From JBGZFC01 sp964346495 (GTDB lineage Bacteria; Bacteroidota; Bacteroidia; Bacteroidales; Dysgonomonadaceae): 33,421 nt of DNA. The translations under genes were made by a program, and so were the position numbers. Positions 8,559 to 17,173 of the stretch are shown here, piece after piece. The stretch lies in assembly GCA_964346495.1 (NCBI GenBank), contig CAYFUW010000011.1, positions 1-33,421 on the forward strand, in the 5' to 3' direction. Within the stretch, counting starts at the first letter, position 1. Every line of letters begins with the position of its first letter. The notes beneath the pieces are model-generated. The model searched no databases and was not told the DNA's origin. It saw only the letters and a list, made by a program, of their open reading frames with translations.

Positions 8559-8710
8559 ACCACATAGAGACATAGTTTTTCATGCATAGAAATTAATAGC
8601 TATACAATAGTTATAGTAGCTATGCTACTATGTATAAAAAAGTATTCTATGTAAAACTTGTATCGATATTTCCTTTTCTCTAAACTATATTTTCTATGTA
8701 CCTATGTGGT
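8559..8710. repeat. nested inverted-repeat element (MITE- or REP-like)
   Basis: The outer arms ACCACATAGAGACATAG (8559-8575) and the reverse complement of 8694-8710 match at 15 of 17 positions. Inside, GCATAGAA (from 8584) faces TTCTATGT (8645-8652), and a perfect 8-bp stem ATAGTAGC (8613-8620)/GCTACTAT (8624-8631) closes on a TAT loop. The result is a long AT-rich cruciform of about 150 nt with no ORF. It could also form RNA structure after cobO. Whether it is repeated elsewhere cannot be seen here. Confidence 0.65.
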
Positions 8711-8754
8711 ATAAAAAGGATTATTCTGTTTTTTAAAAAATTACATGCTAAACA

Positions 8755-8786
8755 GTTTGTTACGTGAAAAAATATCACTACCTTTG
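8755..8786 (+). promoter_or_regulatory. rpsP promoter, consensus -33/-7 pair
   Basis: TTTG at 8755-8758 and TACCTTTG at 8779-8786 are separated by 20 nt. Both match the Bacteroidota -33/-7 pattern and would start transcription about 70 nt before the rpsP ATG. This is the best promoter in the window. Confidence 0.8.
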
Positions 8787-8803
8787 CATCCGCATTTAAA
8801 AAT

Positions 8804-8820
8804 TCCGAAAAAGATTCGGA
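8804..8820 (+). promoter_or_regulatory. leader hairpin upstream of rpsP
   Basis: TCCGAA (8804-8809) and TTCGGA (8815-8820) form a perfect stem around an AAAGA loop. The flanking TTAAA and TTTAA can extend it across a 3-nt bulge. It lies in the predicted untranslated leader, where an autoregulatory ribosomal-protein site might sit, but there is no direct evidence for binding. Confidence 0.4.
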
Positions 8821-8862
8821 TTTAAGCAAACAATAATAAATTAATAATTAAAGCATTACTAA

Positions 8863-9450
8863 ATGGCAACAAAAATTCGTTTACAAAGAAGAGGACGCAA
8901 AAATTATCCTTTTTATCAAGTTATTGTTGCAGATAGCAGAGCTCCACGGGATGGAAAATACATAGAGAGGATAGGATCTTACAATCCGAACACAAATCCT
9001 GCTACCATCACTTTAGATTTCGATAGAGCTTTGTACTGGCTGCAAACAGGTGCTCAACCAACCGACACAGTTCGTAATATTTTATCGAACGAGGGCGTAT
9101 ATTTGAAAAAACACCTTCTTGGAGGTGTAGCAAAAGGTGCTTTTGACGAAGCAGAAGCAGAAAGACGTTTCAACGCTTGGAAAACTAACAAACAACAAGC
9201 TCTTCATTCAGGAAAACTAAAAGAAGAAGAGAAACAACGCGCTGAAGATAAAGCAAGAAAAGCTGCTGAAGCAGAGGTGAATAAAGCAAGAGCAGAAAAA
9301 ATAGCTCAGAAAAAAGCAGAATTAGAAGCTGCTAATGCACCTGCACCGGAAGCTGAAGAAGCAACTGAAGAAGTTGTAGAAAACGTTTCGGAAGAAACAG
9401 CACAAGAAGCTCCCGCTACAGAAGAAAGCACAGAAGCTGCTGCAGAATAA
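8863..9450 (+). CDS. rpsP: 30S ribosomal protein S16 with long C-terminal extension
   Basis: A 195-residue S16. The conserved ribosomal domain occupies about residues 1-80 (ATKIRLQRRGRKNYPFYQVIVADSRAPRDGKYIERIGSYNP at its start). After about residue 115 comes a charged, probably coiled-coil segment (EEEKQRAEDKARKAAEAE) and an Ala/Glu/Thr-rich tail. Most bacterial S16 proteins are 80-90 residues; tails of this kind are common in Bacteroidota. The gene stands alone, with its own promoter and terminator, instead of in the rpsP-rimM-trmD-rplS operon known from Proteobacteria. Confidence 0.97.
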   Translation: MATKIRLQRRGRKNYPFYQVIVADSRAPRDGKYIERIGSYNPNTNPATITLDFDRALYWLQTGAQPTDTVRNILSNEGVYLKKHLLGGVAKGAFDEAEAERRFNAWKTNKQQALHSGKLKEEEKQRAEDKARKAAEAEVNKARAEKIAQKKAELEAANAPAPEAEEATEEVVENVSEETAQEAPATEESTEAAAE

Positions 9451-9483
9451 CAGATATAAATCTGTATAAATAATATCAAAACT

Positions 9484-9524
9484 AAAAGAGGGTGTCTTTA
9501 AATTTAAGACATTCTCTTTTTATT
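9484..9524 (+). terminator. intrinsic terminator of rpsP
   Basis: A 15-bp stem, AAAAGAGGGTGTCTT (9484-9498) with AAGACATTCTCTTTT (9506-9520), is complete if two G-U pairs are allowed. It ends in a T-rich run, 33 nt after the rpsP stop. Confidence 0.85.
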
Positions 9525-9638
9525 TACCTACCCGTTTAGTTAAACCGGGCAATTATTATTAAAATATCATTTTAGTTATGTAATGCAGCGAAAATTTATT
9601 TTCTTTGTATTATAAATGTATATAATGAAAACAGTAAT

Positions 9639-12158
9639 ATGAGAAATAAATTATCCATTTTAGCTATTTTGCTATTTTCGATTCAGGTAACCGCTTTTGC
9701 TCAGATTCGCACCGAAACCATGCTAGAAAAAGGCTGAAAATTCACTCGTAATGACAATCCAGAGCAAGCCAACATTAATTTCGACGACACTAATTGGCAA
9801 TCGGTCAGAGTACCACACGACTGGGCAATTTACGGACCATTCGACAAATCGAACGATATTCATCGGATGGCGATTGTACAAGATGGTCAAACTACCGCTA
9901 TTGAACACTACGGAAGAACAGGCGGGCTACCATTTACCGGAGCCGGATGGTATCGAAACACATTTTCAATTCCCAATTTTTCAAAGGACAAAAAGGTTTC
10001 GATTAAATTCGACGGAGCTATGAGCAATGCAAACGTGTTTGTAAACGGTAAAAAGGTTGGTGAGTGGAAACATGGTTACAATACGTTCCATTTCGATATT
10101 ACACCTTTTATCAATAGCGATGGAAAAAATAACGTTTTGGCTGTTCGTTTAGAAAATTTTGAAGAGCAATCACGTTGGTATCCAGGAGCCGGATTATATC
10201 GCAATGTGCATCTTATAGTTACAAACAAAACTCATATCCCTGTTTGGGGGACATATGTTACCACGCCTGTTGTAAATGATGATTTTGCCGAAATCAATGT
10301 AAAAACTAAAATTGAAAACGCTTCGGAAAATGCATCATATTTTTTGAAAACTGTTATAAAGAACAATAAAGGAGTAATTGTTTCTAAAGTTGGTACAGAG
10401 TTGACAAAATACAACGGTAACGAAATCAGTCAAACACTTTATGTGGATAACCCTGAACGTTGGACACTGAAAAATCCGACTCTATACACAGTTGAATCAA
10501 CACTTTCGGAAGGGAGTAAAGGCACAAGTGAAGTAGTGTCCGAAATTTTTGACGAATACACCACAACTTTCGGTATTCGCACTATCGAAATAAAACCAAA
10601 TGACGGTTTCTATCTGAACGGCGAAAAAATTAAATTCAAAGGAGTCTGCCTGCATCACGATTTAGGTCCATTGGGTGCCGCCGTAAATGAAGCTGCCATT
10701 CGCCGACAAATTCGTACAATGCAGGATATGGGTGTAAACGCCATTCGCACATCGCACAATATGCCTGCTCCCGAATATGTACGCATTGCCGACGAAATGG
10801 GTATGATGCTGATGATTGAGACCTTCGATGAATGGGCAATTCCAAAAGTGAGAAACGGTTATAACCGATATTTCAACGAGTGGGCTGAAAAAGATTTAGT
10901 AAACGTGTTGCATCATTTCCGTAACAATCCAAGTGTGGTAATGTGGTGCATCGGTAACGAAGTGGAAGAGCAAAGCGTAAGAGAAGGAGCAAAAGTAGCT
11001 CGTTTCCTGCAAGATATTTGCCACAGAGAAGACCCTACCCGTCCGGTTACTAACGGTATGGATCGTCCCGATAATGTTTTCTCTAACTATATGGCTGCAA
11101 CAATAGATGTTGCCGGATTCAATTATCGTCCTTTCCGTTACGAAGAGGCTTACGAGCGATTGCCACAACAGATTGTATTGGGTAGCGAAACTGCATCCAC
11201 ATTGAGCTCTCGCGGAGTTTACAAATTCCCGGTTGAGCGTCGTTCAATGGCTATGTATGACGACCACCAAGCCTCCTCTTACGATGTAGAGCACTGCGGT
11301 TGGTCTGACCTTCCCGAAGACAACTTCATAAAACACGATGATTTGCACTACTGCATCGGTGAATTTATCTGGACGGGAATCGACTATTTGGGTGAACCGA
11401 CACCCTATTACAGTGCATGGCCCAGCCACAGTTCGCTGTTTGGAGCCGTTGATTTAGCTGGAATTCCTAAAGATAGATTCTATCTATATCGCAGCCATTG
11501 GAATAAAGAAGCTGAAACTTTGCACATTCTTCCGCATTGGAATTGGGAAGGACGTGAGGGCGAAGTAACACCAATTTTTGTTTATACCAATTATCCTTCG
11601 GCTGAACTGTTTATCAACGGCAAAAGTCAAGGTAAACGAACCAAAGATTTATCCATTCCAAACGAGGGAACTTATTCCGCTGAGGCACAAAAATCGTTCG
11701 AACGTCAGAAAAGATATCGATTGATGTGGATGGATACTCGTTATGAACCGGGAACAGTAAAGGTTGTAGCTTACGACGAGACCGGAAAAGCAGTTGCAGA
11801 AAAAGAGATTCATACTGCAGGTAAACCGTACCGTATTGTGTTGGAAGCTGACCGAAATGTAATCAACGCCGATGGGAAAGACCTATCTTTTATTACCGTA
11901 TCGGTGGTAGATAAAAATGGTAATCCATGTCCTAATGCCGGCCATTTGGTTAAATTTGATGTTTCGGGACAAGGCGTTTACCGTGCCGGAGCCAATGGTG
12001 ATGCTACTTGCCTCGATCTGTTTCATATGCCGCAAATGCACCTGTTTAGCGGAAAGCTTACTGCAATTGTAGAATCTACCGAAACACCTGGTAAAATAGT
12101 TTTAAAGGCTTCTGCAAAAGGATTGCGCTCAGCTAAAATTGAAATCACGACCAAGTAA
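9639..12158 (+). pseudogene. family 2 glycoside hydrolase (beta-galactosidase-like) interrupted by TGA at codon 33
   Basis: The full frame has 839 codons before the stop. It starts with a clear signal peptide (MRNKLSILAILLFSIQVTAFAQ). Codon 33 (9735-9737) is TGA in the context LEKG-stop-KFTRNDN. GH2 proteins usually have a tryptophan here (GWKF), so TGG to TGA is the simplest explanation. Everything after is intact: the sugar-binding jelly roll (WYRNTFSIP), Ig-like domain, TIM barrel with acid/base E441 (IGNEVEEQ) and nucleophile E517 (LGSETAST), then DUF4982-like (VYTNYPSAELFINGKSQGK) and a C-terminal Ig-like domain. Family members cleave beta-galactosides or related sugars in the periplasm. 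Restart at the ATG at 9867 (codon 77) would lose the signal peptide and part of the first domain. Sequencing error remains possible. Confidence 0.85.
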
Positions 12159-12178
12159 ATGAAACTTACAAATTAAAT

Positions 12179-12216
12179 AAAAGTACACTCTTTTTGTAAC
12201 AGAGTGTACTTTTTTA
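12179..12216 (+). terminator. intrinsic terminator after the GH2 gene
   Basis: A perfect 13-bp stem, AAAAGTACACTCT (12179-12191) with AGAGTGTACTTTT (12201-12213), ends in a T run, 20 nt after the GH2 stop. An intact terminator fits recent rather than ancient inactivation of the gene. Confidence 0.88.
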
Positions 12217-12452
12217 TTAACCATAATACTATAATATAAAACCAGCCCTAATTTAAATATTCCTTAAAACAAGGTATTGATTTTAACATTCGCGTTAAAT
12301 AAAGTTACAAGAGTGTCCTTTTTCGCATTTTTTTTAATTTTAAGATGAAGTGTTAAACAAAAAAGTCGTTTATTTGTTAAAATAATATCTAGGTACGTAA
12401 TACAAAGATGTTACGATTGTATTTAAACAGCATGAAGTAGAGAAAAAAGAGT

Positions 12453-14006
12453 ATGAAAAAGTCAACGATTTGGTTACTGGCATTGGTAATGTTTGTTGCA
12501 TTTTTTGCACTACTTCTTTTGCAAGTGAAATACATGAAGTCGAGTATGGCTGTTAGGAGACAACAGTTTAGCGAGATGGCAAAACGTAGTCTTTACAACG
12601 TATCTAGAGATTTAGAGCAAGATCAGACCTATAGATATTTAGAGACTGATATGCTCGAAACTGACAATAAACGTACAAAGTACAATTTGTCAAATTCAGC
12701 TAAGGCTGCATCGAAATCGGGAGTAGGAAACATTACAAATCCGAATACAAAAGAGATAGGAATTGAGCAACCGACACAAAGTCTGAAACCGATAAGTGAT
12801 ATTGGTGGTGGAGTGTTTCTATCTCCTCATCACGGAGCAAACACAATACCAAAAACACAACTCGGAATGCAGCAGTCGCTACTGAAAAGATATTTACATG
12901 AGCAGGCGTTGCTCATTGAAGTGATATATAAATTATTGTACAAAGCGAGTGATGACCCTATAGAAGAGCGCATCAACTTCAGCGATTTAGATAAATATAT
13001 CAAATTTGAACTCACAAATAATGGTCTTAATGTACCATACAGTTTCCAGGTTTCAGACCATACAAACAGAGTGGTATATACATCGCCGGGATTTTCAGAT
13101 AAGGATAAAAGTGCCGTTTACACGCAAATTTTATTCCCAAATGACCCGCCATCGAAACTAAATTCGCTGAAAGTATATTTTCCGACAATGCGTAGTTTCG
13201 TCTATAGTGAGCTCTCGTTCTTTGTTCCGTCGTTGATATTTACCTTTATACTATTGGTAATATTTATATTTACGATTGTGAACCTGTTCAGACAGAAGCG
13301 TTTGTCTGAAATGAAAAACGACTTTATAAATAATATGACTCATGAGTTGAAGACTCCGGTTTCCACCATATCTCTTGCAGCTCAAATGCTTAAAGACGAA
13401 TCAATTACCAAATCGCCTCAAGTATATAAGCATGTAACGGGAATTATAAATGACGAAACCAAACGTTTGAGTTTTCAAGTAGAGAAAGTGTTACAAATGT
13501 CTCTTTTCGATAAGCAAAAAGCAACTTTAAAAATGAAAGAGGTTGACTTAAACGACATTATCGTGAGCGTTGCAAACACACATTTTCTTAAAGTTGAGAA
13601 ATTGAATGGAACGCTCGATATTGATCTTAAAGCAGAAAATTCTGTTGTCAATATCGACGAAATGCACTTTACCAATGTACTGTTTAATCTGTTGGACAAT
13701 GCATTGAAGTATAAAAAAGATAATGTGGCTCCCGAGCTAATGATAAGAACAAGAAACGAAGGCAACAAAGTTGTTGTTTCGGTTGAGGACAACGGGATAG
13801 GAATTAAGAAAGAGGATGTTAAAAGAATATTCGACCGTTTCTTTCGCGTTTCAACCGGTAATTTGCACGATGTGAAAGGATTTGGATTGGGACTTGCGTA
13901 CGTAAAAAAAATAGTAGAAGATTTAAATGGAACTATTCGCGCCGAAAGCGATTTAGGCAAAGGCACGAAATTTATAATTAGTTTACCCGTAATAACACAA
14001 AAATAA
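12453..14006 (+). CDS. rprX: sensor histidine kinase RprX
   Basis: A 517-residue membrane kinase with TM1 at about 6-24, a periplasmic sensor domain of about 230 residues, and TM2 at about 256-278. The catalytic core has the H box with H297 (NNMTHELKTP), the N box (FNLLDNALKY, N416), G1 (DNGIGI), F (RIFDRFFR) and G2 (GFGLGLAYV). The length and the adjacent regulator fit Bacteroides RprX, the sensor of the RprX-RprY pair. RprXY was found in B. fragilis by its effect on tetracycline resistance and porin expression when expressed in E. coli; its native signal is not well defined. The rprY gene starts 1 nt after the stop codon, so the two are cotranscribed. Confidence 0.88.
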   Translation: MKKSTIWLLALVMFVAFFALLLLQVKYMKSSMAVRRQQFSEMAKRSLYNVSRDLEQDQTYRYLETDMLETDNKRTKYNLSNSAKAASKSGVGNITNPNTKEIGIEQPTQSLKPISDIGGGVFLSPHHGANTIPKTQLGMQQSLLKRYLHEQALLIEVIYKLLYKASDDPIEERINFSDLDKYIKFELTNNGLNVPYSFQVSDHTNRVVYTSPGFSDKDKSAVYTQILFPNDPPSKLNSLKVYFPTMRSFVYSELSFFVPSLIFTFILLVIFIFTIVNLFRQKRLSEMKNDFINNMTHELKTPVSTISLAAQMLKDESITKSPQVYKHVTGIINDETKRLSFQVEKVLQMSLFDKQKATLKMKEVDLNDIIVSVANTHFLKVEKLNGTLDIDLKAENSVVNIDEMHFTNVLFNLLDNALKYKKDNVAPELMIRTRNEGNKVVVSVEDNGIGIKKEDVKRIFDRFFRVSTGNLHDVKGFGLGLAYVKKIVEDLNGTIRAESDLGKGTKFIISLPVITQK

Positions 14007-14007
14007 T

Positions 14008-14724
14008 ATGGAAGAAAAATTGAACATTTTTTTATGCGAAGATGACGAGAATCTTGGCATGTTGCTTAGAGAATATCTACAAGCAAAAGGATTTGAAACA
14101 GACTTATATCCTGATGGTGAAGCCGGATTTAAAGGTTTTCTGAAAAACAAATACGATCTGTGTATCGTTGACGTGATGATGCCAAAAAAAGACGGTGTTA
14201 CACTTGTAAGAGAGATTAGAAGTATTAATACAGAAATTCCTGTAATATTTCTAACTGCAAAAAACATGAAAGAGGATGTTCTTGAAGGTTTTAAAGCAGG
14301 TGCAGACGACTACATTACCAAACCATTCAGCATGGAAGAGTTGGTACTTCGTATTGAAGCAATTATTCGCCGTGTGAGAGGTAAGAAAAACAAAGAACAA
14401 CAAGTTTACGACTTTGGTTCAATGATTTTTGATACTCAAAAACAGATTCTAACCATTGGTGATGAGCAAACCAAACTTACAACCAAAGAGTCTGAACTAT
14501 TGGCTCTGTTGTGTGCTTATGCTAACGATATTTTGGAAAGAAATCACGCTCTAAAACAAATTTGGGAAGAAGACACATACTTCAATGCACGTAGTATGGA
14601 CGTTTATATTACCAAATTGCGTAAACTGCTTAAAAATGCACCGGATATCGAAATTATCAACATCCACGGAAAAGGATACAAACTTATTGTTCCGGAAGAG
14701 AATATAGATAACCAGGCTGAATAA
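14008..14724 (+). CDS. rprY: OmpR-family response regulator RprY
   Basis: A 238-residue regulator. In the receiver domain the acidic pocket is E11/D12/D13, the phosphoacceptor D55 (VDVMMPKKDG), the switch T83 and K105 (ITKPFSMEEL). A basic linker RRVRGKKNKEQQ leads to a winged-helix DNA-binding domain (LTTKESELLALLCAYANDILERNHALKQIW ... ARSMDVYITKLRKLLK ... INIHGKGYKL). As I recall the Bacteroides RprY sequence, this one is very similar throughout. It would bind DNA after phosphorylation by RprX. The gene ends in a strong terminator. Confidence 0.92.
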   Translation: MEEKLNIFLCEDDENLGMLLREYLQAKGFETDLYPDGEAGFKGFLKNKYDLCIVDVMMPKKDGVTLVREIRSINTEIPVIFLTAKNMKEDVLEGFKAGADDYITKPFSMEELVLRIEAIIRRVRGKKNKEQQVYDFGSMIFDTQKQILTIGDEQTKLTTKESELLALLCAYANDILERNHALKQIWEEDTYFNARSMDVYITKLRKLLKNAPDIEIINIHGKGYKLIVPEENIDNQAE

Positions 14725-14750
14725 TTGATTTAGGTTATAATCAGATAATA

Positions 14751-14791
14751 AAAGCGGTGGTCTTGTTTTATAAGACCACCGCTTTGTTTTT
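14751..14791. terminator. strong terminator between convergent rprY and hbd
   Basis: A perfect 14-bp stem, AAAGCGGTGGTCTT (14751-14764) with AAGACCACCGCTTT (14772-14785), closes on GTTTTAT and is followed by GTTTTT on the plus strand. It ends rprY. It lies 33 nt past the hbd stop on the other strand and probably works in both directions. Confidence 0.92.
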
Positions 14792-14823
14792 GTGGAATAT
14801 CCCCACCCTATAATAATACTTTA

Positions 14824-15669
14824 TTATTTTCTATAGTCGTAAAATCCGATTCCTGTTTTTCTGCCCAATAGTCCTGCACGAACCATTTTGCGCAGTAGCG
14901 GATGTGGACGATATTTGTCATCGCCAAACTCGTGATGTAGTACTTCCATAATTGCAAGACAAACATCCAAGCCAACTAAATCGGCAAGAGCGAGCGGTCC
15001 AATAGGATGACTTGCACCCAACTTCATCGCTTCATCAATATCTTCTTTCGATGCTACACCGTCGGCAAGAGCACCGATTCCTTCGTTAATCATAGGGATA
15101 AGCAGACGATTTACCAAAAAACCGGGTGCTTCGTTTATTTCCACAGGCACTTTTCCGATTTTTTTCGCCATATCCGAAACAAAGTTATAAACTTCGTCAG
15201 ATGTCAATTGTCCGCGGATAACTTCCACCAATTTCAATACCGGAACGGGATTGAAGAAGTGCATACCGATAACTTTATCGGGACGTTTCGTGCAAGCGGC
15301 AATCTCTGTAATTGACAGCGACGATGTATTTGTAGCCAAAACACATTCGGGTTTACAAGCTTCGTCCAACTCTTTGAAAACACGCTTTTTCAACTCCATG
15401 TTTTCGGCAATGGCTTCCACTACCAAATCGGCATCTTTTATATCATCGTAAGTCAAAGTGGTTTTGATGCGACTTAGAACTTGCGTTTTCTCATCTTCAG
15501 TCATTTTTTCTTTTGAGACTATACGCGCCAAACTTTTGTCGATATTTTGCAATGCACGTTGCAACAACTCATCCGACAGGTCTTTCATTACCACATTGTA
15601 ACCACCTTGTGCAAATGTTTGGGCTATTCCGTTGCCCATTGTTCCTGTTCCTATAATTGCTATTTTCAT
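14824..15669 (-). CDS. hbd: 3-hydroxybutyryl-CoA dehydrogenase
   Basis: A 281-residue NAD(P)-dependent dehydrogenase of the usual length for the short bacterial type. The Rossmann motif GTGTMG is at residues 7-12. VVEAIAEN and ATNTSSLSITEIA are typical. The catalytic H137 is in GMHFFNPV, with its partner E149, and NEAPGFLVNRLLIP follows. It interconverts acetoacetyl-CoA and 3-hydroxybutyryl-CoA. It is the last gene of the minus-strand fermentation block. With the crotonase and thiolase it links acetyl-CoA to crotonyl-CoA, the common intermediate of lysine fermentation and butyrate formation. Butyryl-CoA dehydrogenase and Etf genes are not in the window. Confidence 0.95.
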   Translation of the reverse strand: MKIAIIGTGTMGNGIAQTFAQGGYNVVMKDLSDELLQRALQNIDKSLARIVSKEKMTEDEKTQVLSRIKTTLTYDDIKDADLVVEAIAENMELKKRVFKELDEACKPECVLATNTSSLSITEIAACTKRPDKVIGMHFFNPVPVLKLVEVIRGQLTSDEVYNFVSDMAKKIGKVPVEINEAPGFLVNRLLIPMINEGIGALADGVASKEDIDEAMKLGASHPIGPLALADLVGLDVCLAIMEVLHHEFGDDKYRPHPLLRKMVRAGLLGRKTGIGFYDYRK

Positions 15670-15752
15670 GTTTATTATTTTGATTGTTTTGGCATTTAGC
15701 CGTTTATTTATTCAATATATGTATATTCTTGTTTATAAAACACCTATTCAAA

Positions 15753-15769
15753 ATTCCCAAATCCGAAAT
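15753..15769. repeat. short fragment of the GATTTGGGATTT repeat family between hbd and the secreted-protein gene
   Basis: The minus strand reads ATTTCGGATTTGGGAAT, made of the same building blocks (ATTTCGGATTT, GATTTGGGA) as the inverted ends around 25725 and 26159. It sits a few nt after the stop of the 15774-16352 gene. It is short and AT-rich, so the relationship is tentative. Confidence 0.4.
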
Positions 15770-15773
15770 AAAC

Positions 15774-16352
15774 CTAATCTTCCCAACCCCAAGGTTTTGG
15801 TTGTGGTTCGATTGGATTTTTTAAGTCGAATGTAACCGTGAAAAGACGATCGGTGTCCACTTTCCGCAAATTATATGTAAAGTGATTGTCATCTAAAGTA
15901 ATCCACCACACGTTTGTAGCAGCATACGATATTAAATCGCAAGTCTCTTGGTCGGCAGGGAAAAACTGCACCGTTTCAGAACCTGTGTTGGTAGATGTGC
16001 CACCGTACATAGTAACTTCGTCATGTGAACCGTCAGATAGCCTGTGGTCGTGCTTCAACTCGATAAATCCGTTCGGTTTTTTGGTAAGAATCCACGTGCG
16101 AGAGTAATTATCTCCCACATTGAAAGGAATTTTTATCACATTTTCATCGCAACTCAAAACCTGCATTGTCAGACGTTCTCCTGTGAATCCGTCACCAGCT
16201 TTTCCTCCTGCAGTAATAACACCTTCATACGATTTTCCACAATGAGATTTCAGATTTTCGAAAAATTTATCGGCACCTGTTTGTTGGTTTTGAGCGAAAA
16301 TTGACAATGAAAAAAGTATAAAAGCAGTGATAATTAAATTTCTCATTTTCAT
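15774..16352 (-). CDS. conserved secreted protein of unknown function
   Basis: A 192-residue protein with a signal peptide (MKMRNLIITAFILFSLSIFAQ, cleavage near residue 21). The mature part begins ADKFFENLKSHCGKSYEGVITAGG and has two cysteines (C38 and one in LSCDEN). Regular strands follow: MQVLSCDENVIKIPFNVGDNYSRTWILTK, FIELKHDHRLSDGSHDEVTMYGG, and a C-terminal FTYNLRKVDTDRLFTVTFDL ending in PQPKPWGWED. The pattern suggests a small beta-rich fold. I recall similar hypothetical proteins elsewhere but no characterised function. The start codon directly follows the crotonase stop, with no gap, so it is translated from the same mRNA. A secreted protein is odd in a cytoplasmic CoA-ester operon. 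Confidence 0.85.
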   Translation of the reverse strand: MKMRNLIITAFILFSLSIFAQNQQTGADKFFENLKSHCGKSYEGVITAGGKAGDGFTGERLTMQVLSCDENVIKIPFNVGDNYSRTWILTKKPNGFIELKHDHRLSDGSHDEVTMYGGTSTNTGSETVQFFPADQETCDLISYAATNVWWITLDDNHFTYNLRKVDTDRLFTVTFDLKNPIEPQPKPWGWED

Positions 16353-17132
16353 TTATTTACCTTGATATTCTACTTTTTCTTTCTTTAAAAAAGCACTCAT
16401 TCCGTTCTTTTGGTCTTCTGTCTCGAAACATTGAGCAAAAAGTTCAACTTCGTAGTCAATACCTTTGTCAATAGCCATATCCCAACCATCGTTGATTGCT
16501 TTTTTCGATTTCTGAACAGCAATAGGTGCTTGTTTTGCGATAGTTGCCGCCAAAACTTGCGCCTCTTCCATCAGCGATTCGGGTGCTACAACCTGATTTA
16601 CCAAACCAATTTCCAAAGCTTCTGCTGCAGAAATAACTTTTGCAGTATAAATAAGCTCTTTCGCTTTTGCCTGACCTACGATGCGTGGCAAACGTTGTGT
16701 TCCCGAAAATCCGGGTGTAATGCCCAAACCGACTTCGGGTTGTCCGAATTTTGCTTTTTCTGATGCGATGCGAATATCGCAAGCCAATGCCAGTTCGCTT
16801 CCGCCACCCAAAGCAAAACCATTTACAGCCGCGATTACAGGTTGCGGACAAGTTTCGATTTTACGAAAAACCGATGCACCTTTCGCTCCGAAAACTTTAG
16901 CTTCCTCGTAATTTAAGTCTGACATCTCCTGAATATTGGCTCCTGCAACGAACGCACGGTCAGCTCCGGTAAGAATGATTACACGTACATCTTTATCGGC
17001 TGCCAACGAATCGAAAGCTACTCCCAACTCTTCCAACAATTTGCTGTTTAAAGCATTGAGCGTTTTAGGCTCGTTAATGGTAACTGTTGCTATATGATTA
17101 TCTTTTTGAATAATTACTTTTTTCTCTTCCAT
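16353..17132 (-). CDS. crt: enoyl-CoA hydratase (crotonase)
   Basis: A 259-residue crotonase-fold enzyme of normal length. The oxyanion-hole segments are FVAGANIQEM (61-70) and NGFALGGGSELALACD. The two catalytic glutamates, E113 (GGSELALACD) and E133 (GQPEVGLG), are 20 residues apart, as in known hydratases. It hydrates crotonyl-CoA to 3-hydroxybutyryl-CoA, or runs in reverse. Its neighbours hbd and thiolase complete the acetyl-CoA/crotonyl-CoA interconversion. The symbol crt is given for the likely short-chain specificity, which is inferred from context. Confidence 0.92.
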   Translation of the reverse strand: MEEKKVIIQKDNHIATVTINEPKTLNALNSKLLEELGVAFDSLAADKDVRVIILTGADRAFVAGANIQEMSDLNYEEAKVFGAKGASVFRKIETCPQPVIAAVNGFALGGGSELALACDIRIASEKAKFGQPEVGLGITPGFSGTQRLPRIVGQAKAKELIYTAKVISAAEALEIGLVNQVVAPESLMEEAQVLAATIAKQAPIAVQKSKKAINDGWDMAIDKGIDYEVELFAQCFETEDQKNGMSAFLKKEKVEYQGK

Positions 17133-17173
17133 ATTTTCTGTTTATTTTTCTGTTTATTTTGTTTGATTAATAT

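Larger units (their letters stand above)
8525..8862. other. 338-nt intergenic region holding a nested inverted repeat and the rpsP promoter/leader
   Basis: No coding sequence is seen. The left two thirds is the nested inverted repeat 8559-8710. The right third is the rpsP promoter (8755-8786) and a leader with a hairpin (8804-8820). Confidence 0.7.

Noticed and set aside
9625..9642. Five-codon upstream ORF (MKTVI) overlapping the GH2 start
   Set aside because: Too short and without features; a chance overlap with the ATG at 9639 is the simplest explanation.
9639..12158. UGA read as tryptophan (altered code or recoding)
   Set aside because: Other genes in the window end with TGA and use TGG for tryptophan. 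There is no sign of a selenocysteine element, and cysteine/selenocysteine is not expected at this position.
13475..13966. Minus-strand open frame of 163 codons opposite rprX
   Set aside because: Antisense of a conserved kinase core; Ser/Leu/Phe-rich, without motif.
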